From Pseudomonas umsongensis (GTDB lineage: Bacteria > Pseudomonadota > Gammaproteobacteria > Pseudomonadales > Pseudomonadaceae), in contig NZ_NIWU01000002.1 in NCBI RefSeq assembly GCF_002236105.1, forward strand, positions 1,116,001 through 1,180,000: a stretch of DNA of 64,000 nt, written 5' to 3'. Below the pieces are notes generated by a model. That model had not been told where the DNA came from, searched no databases, and was given only the letters and a program-made list of their open reading frames with translations. A program made the position numbers and the translations under genes. Below, piece after piece: positions 8,014 through 15,042 of this stretch. Position 1 is the stretch's first letter. Each line of letters opens with the position of its first letter.

Positions 8014-8316
8014 ATGAAACATCTGGTAATCAAGGTTGTAAGTTTTTTCGCATGGGTAGGTATTCTCTTCAGTGTCATCGGAGGTGCCATTGTGGGTTCT
8101 GGAACAGGCCACGAAGTCATCGGTGCAATACTGGGCTTTATGGTTGGCTGCTTCGGTTCGGGCATTTGGTTTCTGCTGGTGTCTATGCACGACAAGCTCA
8201 CGACCATTGCTATGGCTGCCAAGCGAATTAGTCCCAGTGAAGCGCAGTCGCCATCTCTTGCACCTGAAGAAAAATCACCGGGATGGCTGGACGTAATCTC
8301 AGGCAGCAAGCCATAG
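8014..8316 (+). CDS. small two-helix membrane protein
   Basis: This encodes a predicted 100-residue inner-membrane protein: two hydrophobic helices (about residues 5-27 and 35-57, rich in Gly: IGGAIVGSGTGHEVIGAILG), then a short cytoplasmic tail with Pro and Ser (SPSEAQSPSLAPEEKSPG). The ATG at 8014 is preceded by GGGGAATTGGA, a strong ribosome binding site; a frame opening 5 codons earlier is less likely. Function is unknown. The Gly-rich hairpin recalls small holin-like or stress membrane proteins, but I cannot assign it. Confidence 0.6.
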   Translation: MKHLVIKVVSFFAWVGILFSVIGGAIVGSGTGHEVIGAILGFMVGCFGSGIWFLLVSMHDKLTTIAMAAKRISPSEAQSPSLAPEEKSPGWLDVISGSKP

Positions 8317-8731
8317 ACCAGAAACCATTCCAGCTCCATTGGATCGCTTGCACCGAAAGCGGCCAGCTTTCAGTAGTTCACGCTTTGATTGTTGATCACC
8401 ACTGACCTGACGGTCGAACAAAGCACCAATAAAATTTCTACACAAATCTAGCTCTTGCCTTTGCCCTTGATCTTGTTTGTTGGTGCAGAAACGAATGCGG
8501 ACGCATTGGGTAGTACCCCCGTCAGCGGATGCTGGCAGGTATTGCACGTCACCTTCGGTGGAGCAGATCAAGAGCAAAGAGCTTGGATGTGTGTTGATTT
8601 CATTTTATTTATTGGTGTGCTGATCCAGAATCGGGACGATGCGGTATTTCTAGCCTCTTATAAATCTGTCGTTAACTGATTTTACTGACCCCCCCCCAAC
8701 GGTTTTCTCGTCGGGGGCGAGCAGTCTTGAT
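8317..8731. other. 415-bp non-coding stretch in the island
   Basis: Open frames on both strands lack ribosome binding sites and typical codon use. A run of nine C residues (8689-8697) lies just downstream of the next gene's end. No hairpin or repeat stands out. Confidence 0.4.
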
Positions 8732-9604
8732 TTAGGCAGTCTGCAATTCTACTTGCCATTTCTTGACAGTGGTCTTGGATACTCCGGATTGTCGTGCAAT
8801 CGCTTTGATAGCCTCACCTTGTTCCAGCAGGCGTAGTACTTCCTGTCGCTTCGGGTGTTCCATCCGAGCAGGCTGCTTTTCCTCACTCATGTTGGTCCGC
8901 CAAAACTGGTTGAAGTCAGTCGCCAAATCGAGCTGAAGCAGAATCTCTGGGTGGCGTTCAAAGTACAGTGCAATGCCCCTCAGGGCGACTCTCGTAGCTT
9001 CAACGACCCGTTGAATCTGCCTCACGCTCATCGGTTCGTGATCGTGGTTCAGCAAGCACCTTGAGGCGCTCTCCACTGAAATCTCTGGCAGATAGAGCAA
9101 TTTAGTGACATCAGTAGGAGAAACGCTGTACCTACCGTTGATCACGCCCGGCCCCGTGTTGATAGCACCTCGAACGTAGTGGTCCAGCCAAGGCAGACGA
9201 ACCTCTTCGATCTTAGCGGCCCACATCAAGTCCCACAGTTTATTCTCGATGATCTGTGCTTTTCTGCCTTTACCAGTCTTCGCCTCGGGGCGTGAAGGAG
9301 CGGTGGCTATGGGGAAGCTGAGAACTGGCGCTGTGAGCCCGGCATTCACAACTGGGGAGTGAATTGCGATAGGACTACCATGTTCATCTATGACGAACGC
9401 AGTACTTTCTTGGAAGGGGGCGACTGGGTAATCAATTGGCTCTGGGCTGTAATCAGAACAGGTGTAGTTACCCAATATCTCGCCGCTCACCTTGTCGACA
9501 ACGAAACTGTCAATGGTGGTGGTGCGGTGCTTGGTCAGTGTGGAACGAATGTCGGTAGCTGGTGCGGCGATGGGCAATACTTTGTTGCGGGCGAGCGTAG
9601 TCAT
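8732..9604 (-). CDS. island protein with C-terminal helix-turn-helix
   Basis: This encodes a 290-residue protein of unknown family. The last 45 residues are a resolvase/transposase-type HTH: PKRQEVLRLLEQGEAIKAIA followed by RQSGVSKTTVKKW. The middle (residues 110-240) is helical with VSPTDVTKLLYLPEISVESA and MSVRQIQRVVEATRVALRGI, which could be a second DNA- or protein-binding module. The ATG has AGGAG 8 nt upstream. Transcription probably starts at the consensus promoter at 9771-9798, so its 160-nt leader contains a terminator-like structure. I read it as an island regulator or replication/partition accessory; no function is established. Confidence 0.65.
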   Translation of the reverse strand: MTTLARNKVLPIAAPATDIRSTLTKHRTTTIDSFVVDKVSGEILGNYTCSDYSPEPIDYPVAPFQESTAFVIDEHGSPIAIHSPVVNAGLTAPVLSFPIATAPSRPEAKTGKGRKAQIIENKLWDLMWAAKIEEVRLPWLDHYVRGAINTGPGVINGRYSVSPTDVTKLLYLPEISVESASRCLLNHDHEPMSVRQIQRVVEATRVALRGIALYFERHPEILLQLDLATDFNQFWRTNMSEEKQPARMEHPKRQEVLRLLEQGEAIKAIARQSGVSKTTVKKWQVELQTA

Positions 9605-9685
9605 CGTGTTTTCTCCTGTGTCAGTTCATTTCAATAGGCAATTCCTCTCGGGTAGCTGCCGGTTAGGGTTGGTAATTCACAGGCG

Positions 9686-9764
9686 TTAAAAAGCCCCCTT
9701 GCAAGGCACCAAATCGGTGGTCGCGGCGGAGGCTTCTGAGCTGTCTGTCTACCTACTGGGTAGG
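9686..9764 (-). ncRNA. structured leader or small RNA with intrinsic terminator
   Basis: Downstream of the promoter at 9771-9798 the minus strand folds into a short hairpin (CCTAC-CCA-GTAGG). It then has a longer stem in which AAGCCTCC pairs with GGGGGCTT around an inner CACC-GATTT-GGTG hairpin, followed by TTTTT. This would end transcription about 80 nt after the start and about 80 nt before the ATG at 9604. It could be an attenuator for the downstream gene or a free antisense RNA of the kind used in phage and satellite immunity (C4/cI RNA type). The fold was worked out by eye. Confidence 0.5.
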
Positions 9765-9770
9765 CGGCGA

Positions 9771-9798
9771 ATTATACAGATTTTCGGTCGCCTGTCAA
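9771..9798 (-). promoter_or_regulatory. consensus sigma-70 promoter in the island
   Basis: On the minus strand TTGACA (9798-9793) and TATAAT (9776-9771) are both perfect, with a 16-bp spacer. The start would be near 9764. This is the strongest promoter by sequence in the window and drives the structured leader ahead of the HTH protein gene. Confidence 0.75.
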
Positions 9799-10160
9799 GA
9801 AGTTGTTGCGGATAGAATCAGAATGTGCTTGGGTTCAGGGCTGGGCGCTAATCATTCTGAGCCCCTATAGCACCGTGCAATTTTGCATAAACCAGTTTCC
9901 AGCGAAGTGGAAGCGCCCTGCTTAGTGCTGACGGTCAGTTTGCCTAGTAAACACTGGGCGTAATGGACGTGGGCGATTGGATTCTGAAGACAGTGATGCA
10001 AGTTTTACCGAGGTTTATCAGGGTTTTCGACAAGTTTCGGAGCCGTGCTCAAGTAGCTCGAAAAGCTCGGGCGTTTGCCTCCATAAGCGATTGAGCAGGC
10101 AAACTGATGGTGTCCCGTGAGGGGGCGCTGAGATGTGACCAGTCGCCCAGTCTCTGCTGG
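9799..10160. other. 362-bp stretch between island promoter and integrase end
   Basis: No supported gene, repeat or clear terminator is seen here. Confidence 0.4.
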
Positions 10161-11453
10161 TCAGGTGATGTGTTGCAGTGCCGCCGCCATCGCTTTCAAC
10201 GGTGTCCTGCTGCCATAGATGCCGAATGTCACCGAGCTGTCCTCATGTCCAACGATTCGCTTGATCAGTGAATCTTGCACGCCAGCGTCCCGCAAATCAT
10301 CAATCAGCGTATGGCGGAAGCTGTGGAACGTCTTCTTCGGATCAGTGATGCCCCGCTTGGTCTTGTAGCGTCCGAACCACTTCGATGGTGCATGGCCCAG
10401 CTTGCCTCGTACTGGTTCTAGTTCTGGGAACAATCGATCTGCACCGGTGGCTTTGACTGACTCAACATGCCCCAGTAGACCAAATTCGAACAAGGCGGGG
10501 TGGAGGGGTAGCAAGCGTCGGCTACTGGAGTTCTTCAGCTTCTGGCTTTCGCTGCTGTCATCGATACGGATGCATTGAATACCCTGTTGCTGGATGAAGT
10601 CATCCACATGCAGTTGGCATAACTCTTCCAATCGTGCCCCCGTGAAGCGGCCCAGTAGTGGTATCCAGTACCGCCAAGGATGCTTACGGGACTCCGTTTT
10701 GAGTTCATCCAGATTGAGTAGGGCCGTCAAGTCTTGTTGCTCAAATGAAAGCCGTGCGTCCTTGGCTGATCCCGTCATTACCTTCAGACCTGCCAGCGGA
10801 TTGTCCGTGATATAGCCGTTGGCCTTGCACCAATTGAGAAAGGCAGAGAGTTTACGCAGCCGGTTGTTCACTGTTACCGCAGAGATCGTCTTGTACGTTC
10901 CGGCTGACTCGACAACCTGTCGTAAAGTCTTACCTTCGAACTCAGGGCGTAGGCCGAAGTATTGAGGGCATCGGCTCAATCGTTCTTTCAGCAGTCGGGC
11001 TTGCCGAGCGTCGAAGGCTTCGACTGGCATGTCACCCATCAGCTCGAACAGATCACGTAGGGCGCGCTCCACCTCGAAGGTGCTGACGGTTCGCCACGTA
11101 CCTCCACGTTTTCCCTCATCTATATAAAGCTTCGACAGGGTAGACAGAGCCGGACCTTCAGCGACTGATTTCGCAGGCTTGGCTATGGGTTTGTGTGAGC
11201 GATGCGTTGAGGGTGGGGGTGGGCATCTATCTCGCCATTCAGTGCAAAGCCTACGCAGCGTCAGGATGTCTGCCAGAGGGTGCTCACACAGGTAGCTATG
11301 CACTTGCTGGGCCAGTGAGCTGGCGAGGAATAATGCAGCCTGACGTTCTCGTAAGTTCAGGCACATACGCAAGGTGTGACGGTTTGGAAACAGATGCTTG
11401 GGCAATCGAAGGTTCAGGTAGTAGACCGATTGGCGGCGGACGATATAGGCCAT
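10161..11453 (-). CDS. tyrosine site-specific integrase
   Basis: This 430-residue phage-type integrase is predicted to move the island into and out of ffs. The N-terminus (MAYIVRRQSVYYLNLRLPKH) is the small beta-sheet arm-binding-like module. A SAM-like core-binding domain follows around residues 100-215 (VNNRLRKLSAFLNWCKANGY). The catalytic domain has R in TGARLEELCQL, HSFRHTLIDDLRDAG (H-x-x-R), VGHEDSSVTFGIYG with the second His, and the nucleophile Tyr in that same GIYG. All five core residues appear intact. The ATG at 11453 has no Shine-Dalgarno; instead TGTTCCAC repeats abut it. It reads away from the adjacent right attachment repeat. Confidence 0.93.
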   Translation of the reverse strand: MAYIVRRQSVYYLNLRLPKHLFPNRHTLRMCLNLRERQAALFLASSLAQQVHSYLCEHPLADILTLRRLCTEWRDRCPPPPSTHRSHKPIAKPAKSVAEGPALSTLSKLYIDEGKRGGTWRTVSTFEVERALRDLFELMGDMPVEAFDARQARLLKERLSRCPQYFGLRPEFEGKTLRQVVESAGTYKTISAVTVNNRLRKLSAFLNWCKANGYITDNPLAGLKVMTGSAKDARLSFEQQDLTALLNLDELKTESRKHPWRYWIPLLGRFTGARLEELCQLHVDDFIQQQGIQCIRIDDSSESQKLKNSSSRRLLPLHPALFEFGLLGHVESVKATGADRLFPELEPVRGKLGHAPSKWFGRYKTKRGITDPKKTFHSFRHTLIDDLRDAGVQDSLIKRIVGHEDSSVTFGIYGSRTPLKAMAAALQHIT

Positions 11454-11455
11454 GA

Positions 11456-11494
11456 GTGGAACACCAAAGTGGAACAGCAGAGTGGAACAATGCT
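11456..11494 (-). repeat. three 13-bp iterons upstream of the integrase
   Basis: GTGGAACA occurs at 11456, 11469 and 11482, an exact 13-bp spacing, each followed by a 5-bp variable part. The first copy begins three bases before the integrase start codon. Such helically irregular, closely spaced repeats beside int are typical of arm-type integrase sites or an autorepressor operator. Confidence 0.65.
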
Positions 11495-11628
11495 GGCCGC
11501 ACCTTGAGTTTTAACTGCCCGTGCAGTGATTTTGCACGGTAGATATCTTGCAACCTCAAAAGCCTGAAACCCTTATTGCACAAGGTCTGCAACGATCAGC
11601 GAGCATGCTTGCATGCCACCTCGGTGGA

Positions 11629-11692
11629 CTGGAAGGGAGCAGCCGCAGCGGTGACATTGTGTGCCGGGGTGTGGCTGGTGGGGTTACCACCT
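11629..11692 (+). repeat. attR: 64-bp ffs 3'-end direct repeat
   Basis: Identical to 3407-3470. A further 12-bp match to ffs (GCAACGATCAGC, 11589-11600) lies upstream, but 11 bp further from the repeat than in the real gene. The part before the 64 bp is therefore island sequence with a diverged ffs-like tract, not a full second gene. Confidence 0.9.
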
Positions 11693-11700
11693 TAACGAAC

Positions 11701-11719
11701 CGCGAGACCCTCTCTCGCG
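11701..11719 (+). terminator. native hairpin downstream of ffs, separated by the island
   Basis: CGCGAGA-CCCTC-TCTCGCG is a perfect 7-bp stem 9 bp after the ffs repeat, without a T-run. It is in the position expected for the original end of the ffs transcript, now disconnected from the promoter by the island. Confidence 0.4.
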
Positions 11720-11855
11720 TAATCAATCAAACCGGTTTCCTGTACCGCCATGGCGCCTGCCCATCGCGGCTTTTTGTCGTCTGCGATTTGGTGGCGACAT
11801 AAAAAAGGAGCTCGACCTGTCGGACGCGACACGTCGATCATCGTTCTTGCTGGCT

Positions 11856-12170
11856 CTAAGGCTTGGACAAGGCCTGGTCAACCGCTGCAATCAGCTTTCC
11901 CAGATCCTTTGGGGGGGCTTTATGTATGACATCGAACAGGTACGCCCGTTGTTCGTCCTCATCGCCAGGGTCGGCGAAAAAGGCTTTCAGCTTCACCCCC
12001 AGCACATTGGCAAACATGAACAGTGCGTCCACGCTGGGGGTATAGGTACCGGTTTCGAAGCGGCTGATGGTTTTGGGGTCAAAACCGGTTCTTTCGCCAA
12101 GTTCAGCCTGAGTAAGCCCCGCGACCTTGCGGTACCGCCGGATGGCTGGACCCAAACTTGAAATGTGCAT
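11856..12170 (-). CDS. XRE family transcriptional regulator
   Basis: This encodes a 104-residue protein with an N-terminal lambda-Cro-type helix-turn-helix: IRRYRKVAGLTQAELGERTG then DPKTISRFETGTYTPSVDAL. A short C-terminal extension of about 40 residues (ADPGDEDEQRAYLFDVIHKA) may mediate dimerisation. The Met at 12170 has GGGA 9 nt upstream; the Met five codons earlier has no such site. It stands alone on the minus strand outside the island (native side of ffs). Its target is unknown, and the divergent PAS-GGDEF-EAL gene is 280 bp away. Confidence 0.85.
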   Translation of the reverse strand: MHISSLGPAIRRYRKVAGLTQAELGERTGFDPKTISRFETGTYTPSVDALFMFANVLGVKLKAFFADPGDEDEQRAYLFDVIHKAPPKDLGKLIAAVDQALSKP

Positions 12171-12340
12171 CGCTTTAATTCCCATTTAGAATCAAGAACT
12201 TAACGATTGATGTAGTAATAGGCAACTGCATTAACCATCACCTTGCTTTGCAAAATGTGATGCATTTCGTAGAATTGCCGTCCAAAAGCGACATTGAGTG
12301 AGCTTGTTTCAGATTATGGAATAATATGAAAAAGCCACTA

Positions 12341-12356
12341 TTGCGTAGTTACGCAA
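12341..12356. promoter_or_regulatory. palindrome TTGCGTA-GT-TACGCAA
   Basis: A perfect 7-bp inverted repeat with a 2-bp centre lies about 95 bp before the PAS-GGDEF-EAL start and about 15 bp after a possible -10 (TAATAT, 12321-12326). The symmetry and position suggest an operator for a dimeric repressor, possibly the neighbouring XRE protein. Confidence 0.4.
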
Positions 12357-12451
12357 GGCGGCGAAAGCCACTTGCAGTCTTGCAGAATATTACCAGCATC
12401 GGTGTTGCTGCCTTGAACGGGTTCCACCGCCGGCGACAACGAGCCTGACTC

Positions 12452-14188
12452 ATGGATGAGAAATACCGCAGGGCGGTGGATGCCGCCGCGATTTTTTCCG
12501 AGACCGACCTGGGCGGCCGGATCACCCACGTCAATGAACAGTTTTGCGCAGTGTCCGGGTACAGCCGTGAAGAGTTGCTTGGGCAAAACCATCGCATGCT
12601 CAATTCCGGCATGCACGCCACTGACTTCTTCGTCGACATGTGGCGCACCATCTCCCGGGGTCATATCTGGAAGGGTGAGATCTGCAATCGTGCCAAGGAT
12701 GGCAGCCTGTATTGGGTCGAAAGCACCATGGTGCCGGTGATCGAGACTGCCACCGGGCGGGTAGAGCGGTATCTGTCGATTCGCTTTGACATCAGCGAAA
12801 AACGCCAGCTCCTGCATTCCCTGCAATGGCGGGTCGGTCATGACGTGCTGACCGGGCTGCCCAATCGTGCATTTCTCTCGGATCTGCTCGATCAGGCGTT
12901 GGAGTTCTCCCGGCAGGAGAGCATTCCGCTGGCAGTGTGCATGCTCGATCTCGACGGCTTCAAGGCGATCAATGACGGCTACGGGCATGCCACCGGCGAT
13001 CTGTTGCTGGTGGAGGTGGCCAAGCGCCTGCGCAACGTCGTGCGTGGCGAGGATGTGGTCGCGCGGCTGGCCGGCGACGAGTTCGTCCTGGTGTTGCGCT
13101 ACGTCCATGACCTGCCGAAATTGCGGGCCGCGCTGAACCGGGTACTGGGGGCGATATCGGCACCGTACTCACTGCACGGCAAGGACATCAATGTGTTTGC
13201 CAGTATTGGCGTCACGCTCTTTCCTCACGACAACGAAGATGCCGGGACCTTGCTGCGTCATGCCGATCAGGCCATGTACGTGGCCAAGCAGAGCGGTCGC
13301 AAGCGCTTTCACTTGTTCGACGTGAGCCGCGACCGCGAGGTCAAGGCCACTCACGAGACGGTCGAACGGGTGCGTCAGGCGCTGGATGCCGGAGAGCTGC
13401 GCCTGCAGTTCCAGCCCAAGGTCAACATGCGCCGTGGCCAAGTCGTTGGCTTTGCGGCGGTGCTGCGCTGGGAGCACCCGCAAATCGGCTTGATGCCTGC
13501 CCGGGATTTTTTGCCTCAGGTGGAGGAGACGGACCTGATCATCGATATCGGTGAGTGGGTGCTGGACCGGGTGTTGGCGCAGCTGGATCAATGGCGCCAG
13601 GCCGGGCATGACTGGCCGGTGAGCATCAATATCGCGGCGCGGCATTTTCAGCGGGCGGATTTCGTCGAGCGCCTCAAAAACCTGTTGGCGCGGCACGAGC
13701 GAGTCGCTCCGCAGCGGCTTGACCTGGAAATCGTCGAGTCGGTCGCGGTCGAGAACATCCAGCATGTCAGTGCCTGTCTGCAGGCTTGCCAGGCGCTGGG
13801 GGTGCAGTTTTCCCTGGGGGATTTCGGCACCGGCTACTCATCCCTGAGTTACCTCAAGCGCCTGCGCACCCAGGCCATCAAGATCGACAAGTCCTTTGTG
13901 CGCGGCATTCTTCATGATGGCGATGACTTGGCATTGACCACGGCCGTGATCGGCCTTGCCCGGGCATTTGGCCGCCAGGTGATCGCCGAGGGGCTGGAAA
14001 GTATCGAGCACGGTGAGTTGCTGTTGCGCCTGGGGTGCGAGGTGGCCCAGGGCAATTTCATTGCGCAGCCTATGCCTGCTGACGATGTGCCCGGCTGGGT
14101 CGCGGGTTTTGTCGTGCCGGCGCAATGGCGGGCGGCAGATGCCACCGCACAAGGTCATGGCCTGGGTTCAGTCTTGCCTCCGACATAA
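12452..14188 (+). CDS. PAS-GGDEF-EAL protein with degenerate EAL domain
   Basis: This is a 578-residue cytoplasmic cyclic-di-GMP signalling protein. The PAS domain covers residues 10-115 (ITHVNEQFCAVSGYSREELL). The GGDEF domain (about 125-290) has A207-G-D-E-F instead of GGDEF, a variant that is active in some diguanylate cyclases. The EAL domain (about 305-550) keeps N393, E426, K477 and E513. However, the EAL motif itself reads A335-A-V before LRW, so the metal-binding Glu is lost, and DDFGTG reads G456-D-FGTG. Phosphodiesterase activity is therefore unlikely; it may be a cyclase or a c-di-GMP sensor. No transmembrane segment is seen. Its 3' end overlaps the convergent binding-protein gene by 34 bp. 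Confidence 0.9.
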   Translation: MDEKYRRAVDAAAIFSETDLGGRITHVNEQFCAVSGYSREELLGQNHRMLNSGMHATDFFVDMWRTISRGHIWKGEICNRAKDGSLYWVESTMVPVIETATGRVERYLSIRFDISEKRQLLHSLQWRVGHDVLTGLPNRAFLSDLLDQALEFSRQESIPLAVCMLDLDGFKAINDGYGHATGDLLLVEVAKRLRNVVRGEDVVARLAGDEFVLVLRYVHDLPKLRAALNRVLGAISAPYSLHGKDINVFASIGVTLFPHDNEDAGTLLRHADQAMYVAKQSGRKRFHLFDVSRDREVKATHETVERVRQALDAGELRLQFQPKVNMRRGQVVGFAAVLRWEHPQIGLMPARDFLPQVEETDLIIDIGEWVLDRVLAQLDQWRQAGHDWPVSINIAARHFQRADFVERLKNLLARHERVAPQRLDLEIVESVAVENIQHVSACLQACQALGVQFSLGDFGTGYSSLSYLKRLRTQAIKIDKSFVRGILHDGDDLALTTAVIGLARAFGRQVIAEGLESIEHGELLLRLGCEVAQGNFIAQPMPADDVPGWVAGFVVPAQWRAADATAQGHGLGSVLPPT

Positions 14189-14907
14189 AGGGCAATGATG
14201 TCGTCGATCTCCCCGGACATCTTCATGCGCAGCAGGGTGCGCAGGATGCGCTGCACCGGCACCTTGGGGTCGTTGCGCACGTAGCAGCCGACGCGTTGCT
14301 CCTGCAGGAGCGCCACGCTTTGCAGTTGCTGCTGCGGCAACAAGCGCTGGTTGAACCAGTCAAGGGTCCATTGGTTGCTGACCGCATAGCGGTTGCGCCC
14401 GGCATGCAGCTTCTCCAGCACCTGTTCCTGATTGCGGGCATCGTCGCGATACAGCCGGTTGGCGTCGAACAGGGGTTGCAGGGTTGGGTAGCTGTAGCCC
14501 AGGACCGTCCCGATCGATTGATGGGGCAAGTGTGTCGGCGTGACGGAGGCGATTGCATCGGGACGGCTGACCAGCAGGTCGGGTTGAGTCCAGAGCGGAA
14601 TGCTCCAGATATAGTCGCCGGACTGGTTCGGCGTCCAGGACTGCGCGGCGTAGCAGCGTATGTCGACCTCGCCCTGTTCCATGGCGTTTTGCACCCGGCC
14701 GCGGGGCAATACGTGGAACTGCGCCGGCACGCCGACCTGGGTCGCGAGGCTGAGCATCACGTCATACAGGATGCCCTGGGTCGGCCGGCCACGTTCAAGT
14801 TGCACCATCGGCATCGCCCAACTGTCAGGCACCACGAAGCGCAACGGCGCATCAGCGGCCGTTCCGTCCAGGCTTAACAACAGCAGTGCCCCCCAGGCTA
14901 ACCGCAT
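14155..14907 (-). CDS. periplasmic substrate-binding protein (amino-acid type, SBP_bac_3-like)
   Basis: This predicted 250-residue secreted protein has an N-terminal signal peptide, MRLAWGALLLLSLDGTAADA. The mature part has the two-lobe pattern of ABC-type polar amino acid receptors (LRFVVPDSWAMPMVQ, then GRVQNAMEQGEVDIRCYAAQ, and a C-terminal LLRMKMSGEIDDIIALYVGG). I chose Met 14907 because it begins the signal peptide; the longer open frame upstream is not credible. No permease or ATPase genes are adjacent. Stand-alone members often act as sensors or are transporter orphans. It is divergent from dnaX. Confidence 0.8.
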   Translation of the reverse strand: MRLAWGALLLLSLDGTAADAPLRFVVPDSWAMPMVQLERGRPTQGILYDVMLSLATQVGVPAQFHVLPRGRVQNAMEQGEVDIRCYAAQSWTPNQSGDYIWSIPLWTQPDLLVSRPDAIASVTPTHLPHQSIGTVLGYSYPTLQPLFDANRLYRDDARNQEQVLEKLHAGRNRYAVSNQWTLDWFNQRLLPQQQLQSVALLQEQRVGCYVRNDPKVPVQRILRTLLRMKMSGEIDDIIALYVGGKTEPRP

Positions 14908-15042
14908 AAACGCTCCGCTAACTTTGACGCAAAAAGCCCGCAAAATGCAGCTTAGCCAGATTAGACGAGCGCACCGGATGCAATTTGTGCCTTGCTCCGC
15001 TAGCATTAGCCGCTTCTGCTTCCTTCGCTGCGACGGTTTTCG

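Larger units (their letters stand above)
3407..11692. mobile_element. 8.3-kb integrative genomic island inserted in ffs
   Basis: The element is bounded by perfect 64-bp direct repeats (3407-3470 and 11629-11692) that are the 3' end of the 4.5S RNA gene. A tyrosine integrase lies next to the right repeat. The left repeat completes a functional ffs; the right one is a promoterless remnant. Cargo includes a serine recombinase, an HNH-like protein, a membrane/HEPN-like pair, small unknown genes and a putative regulator with an HTH. No conjugation, phage structural or plasmid replication genes are visible, so it is a small, probably non-self-transmissible island. Confidence 0.88.

Noticed and set aside
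8299..8679. Small open frames on both strands between two island genes
   Set aside because: No ribosome binding site and overlapping frames of equal weak quality.
12300..12451. Cyclic-di-GMP riboswitch upstream of the PAS-GGDEF-EAL gene
   Set aside because: ACGCAAGGCGGCGAAAGCC looked similar to part of the GEMM core, but the conserved GGGCAAACC-type segment and paired helices are missing.
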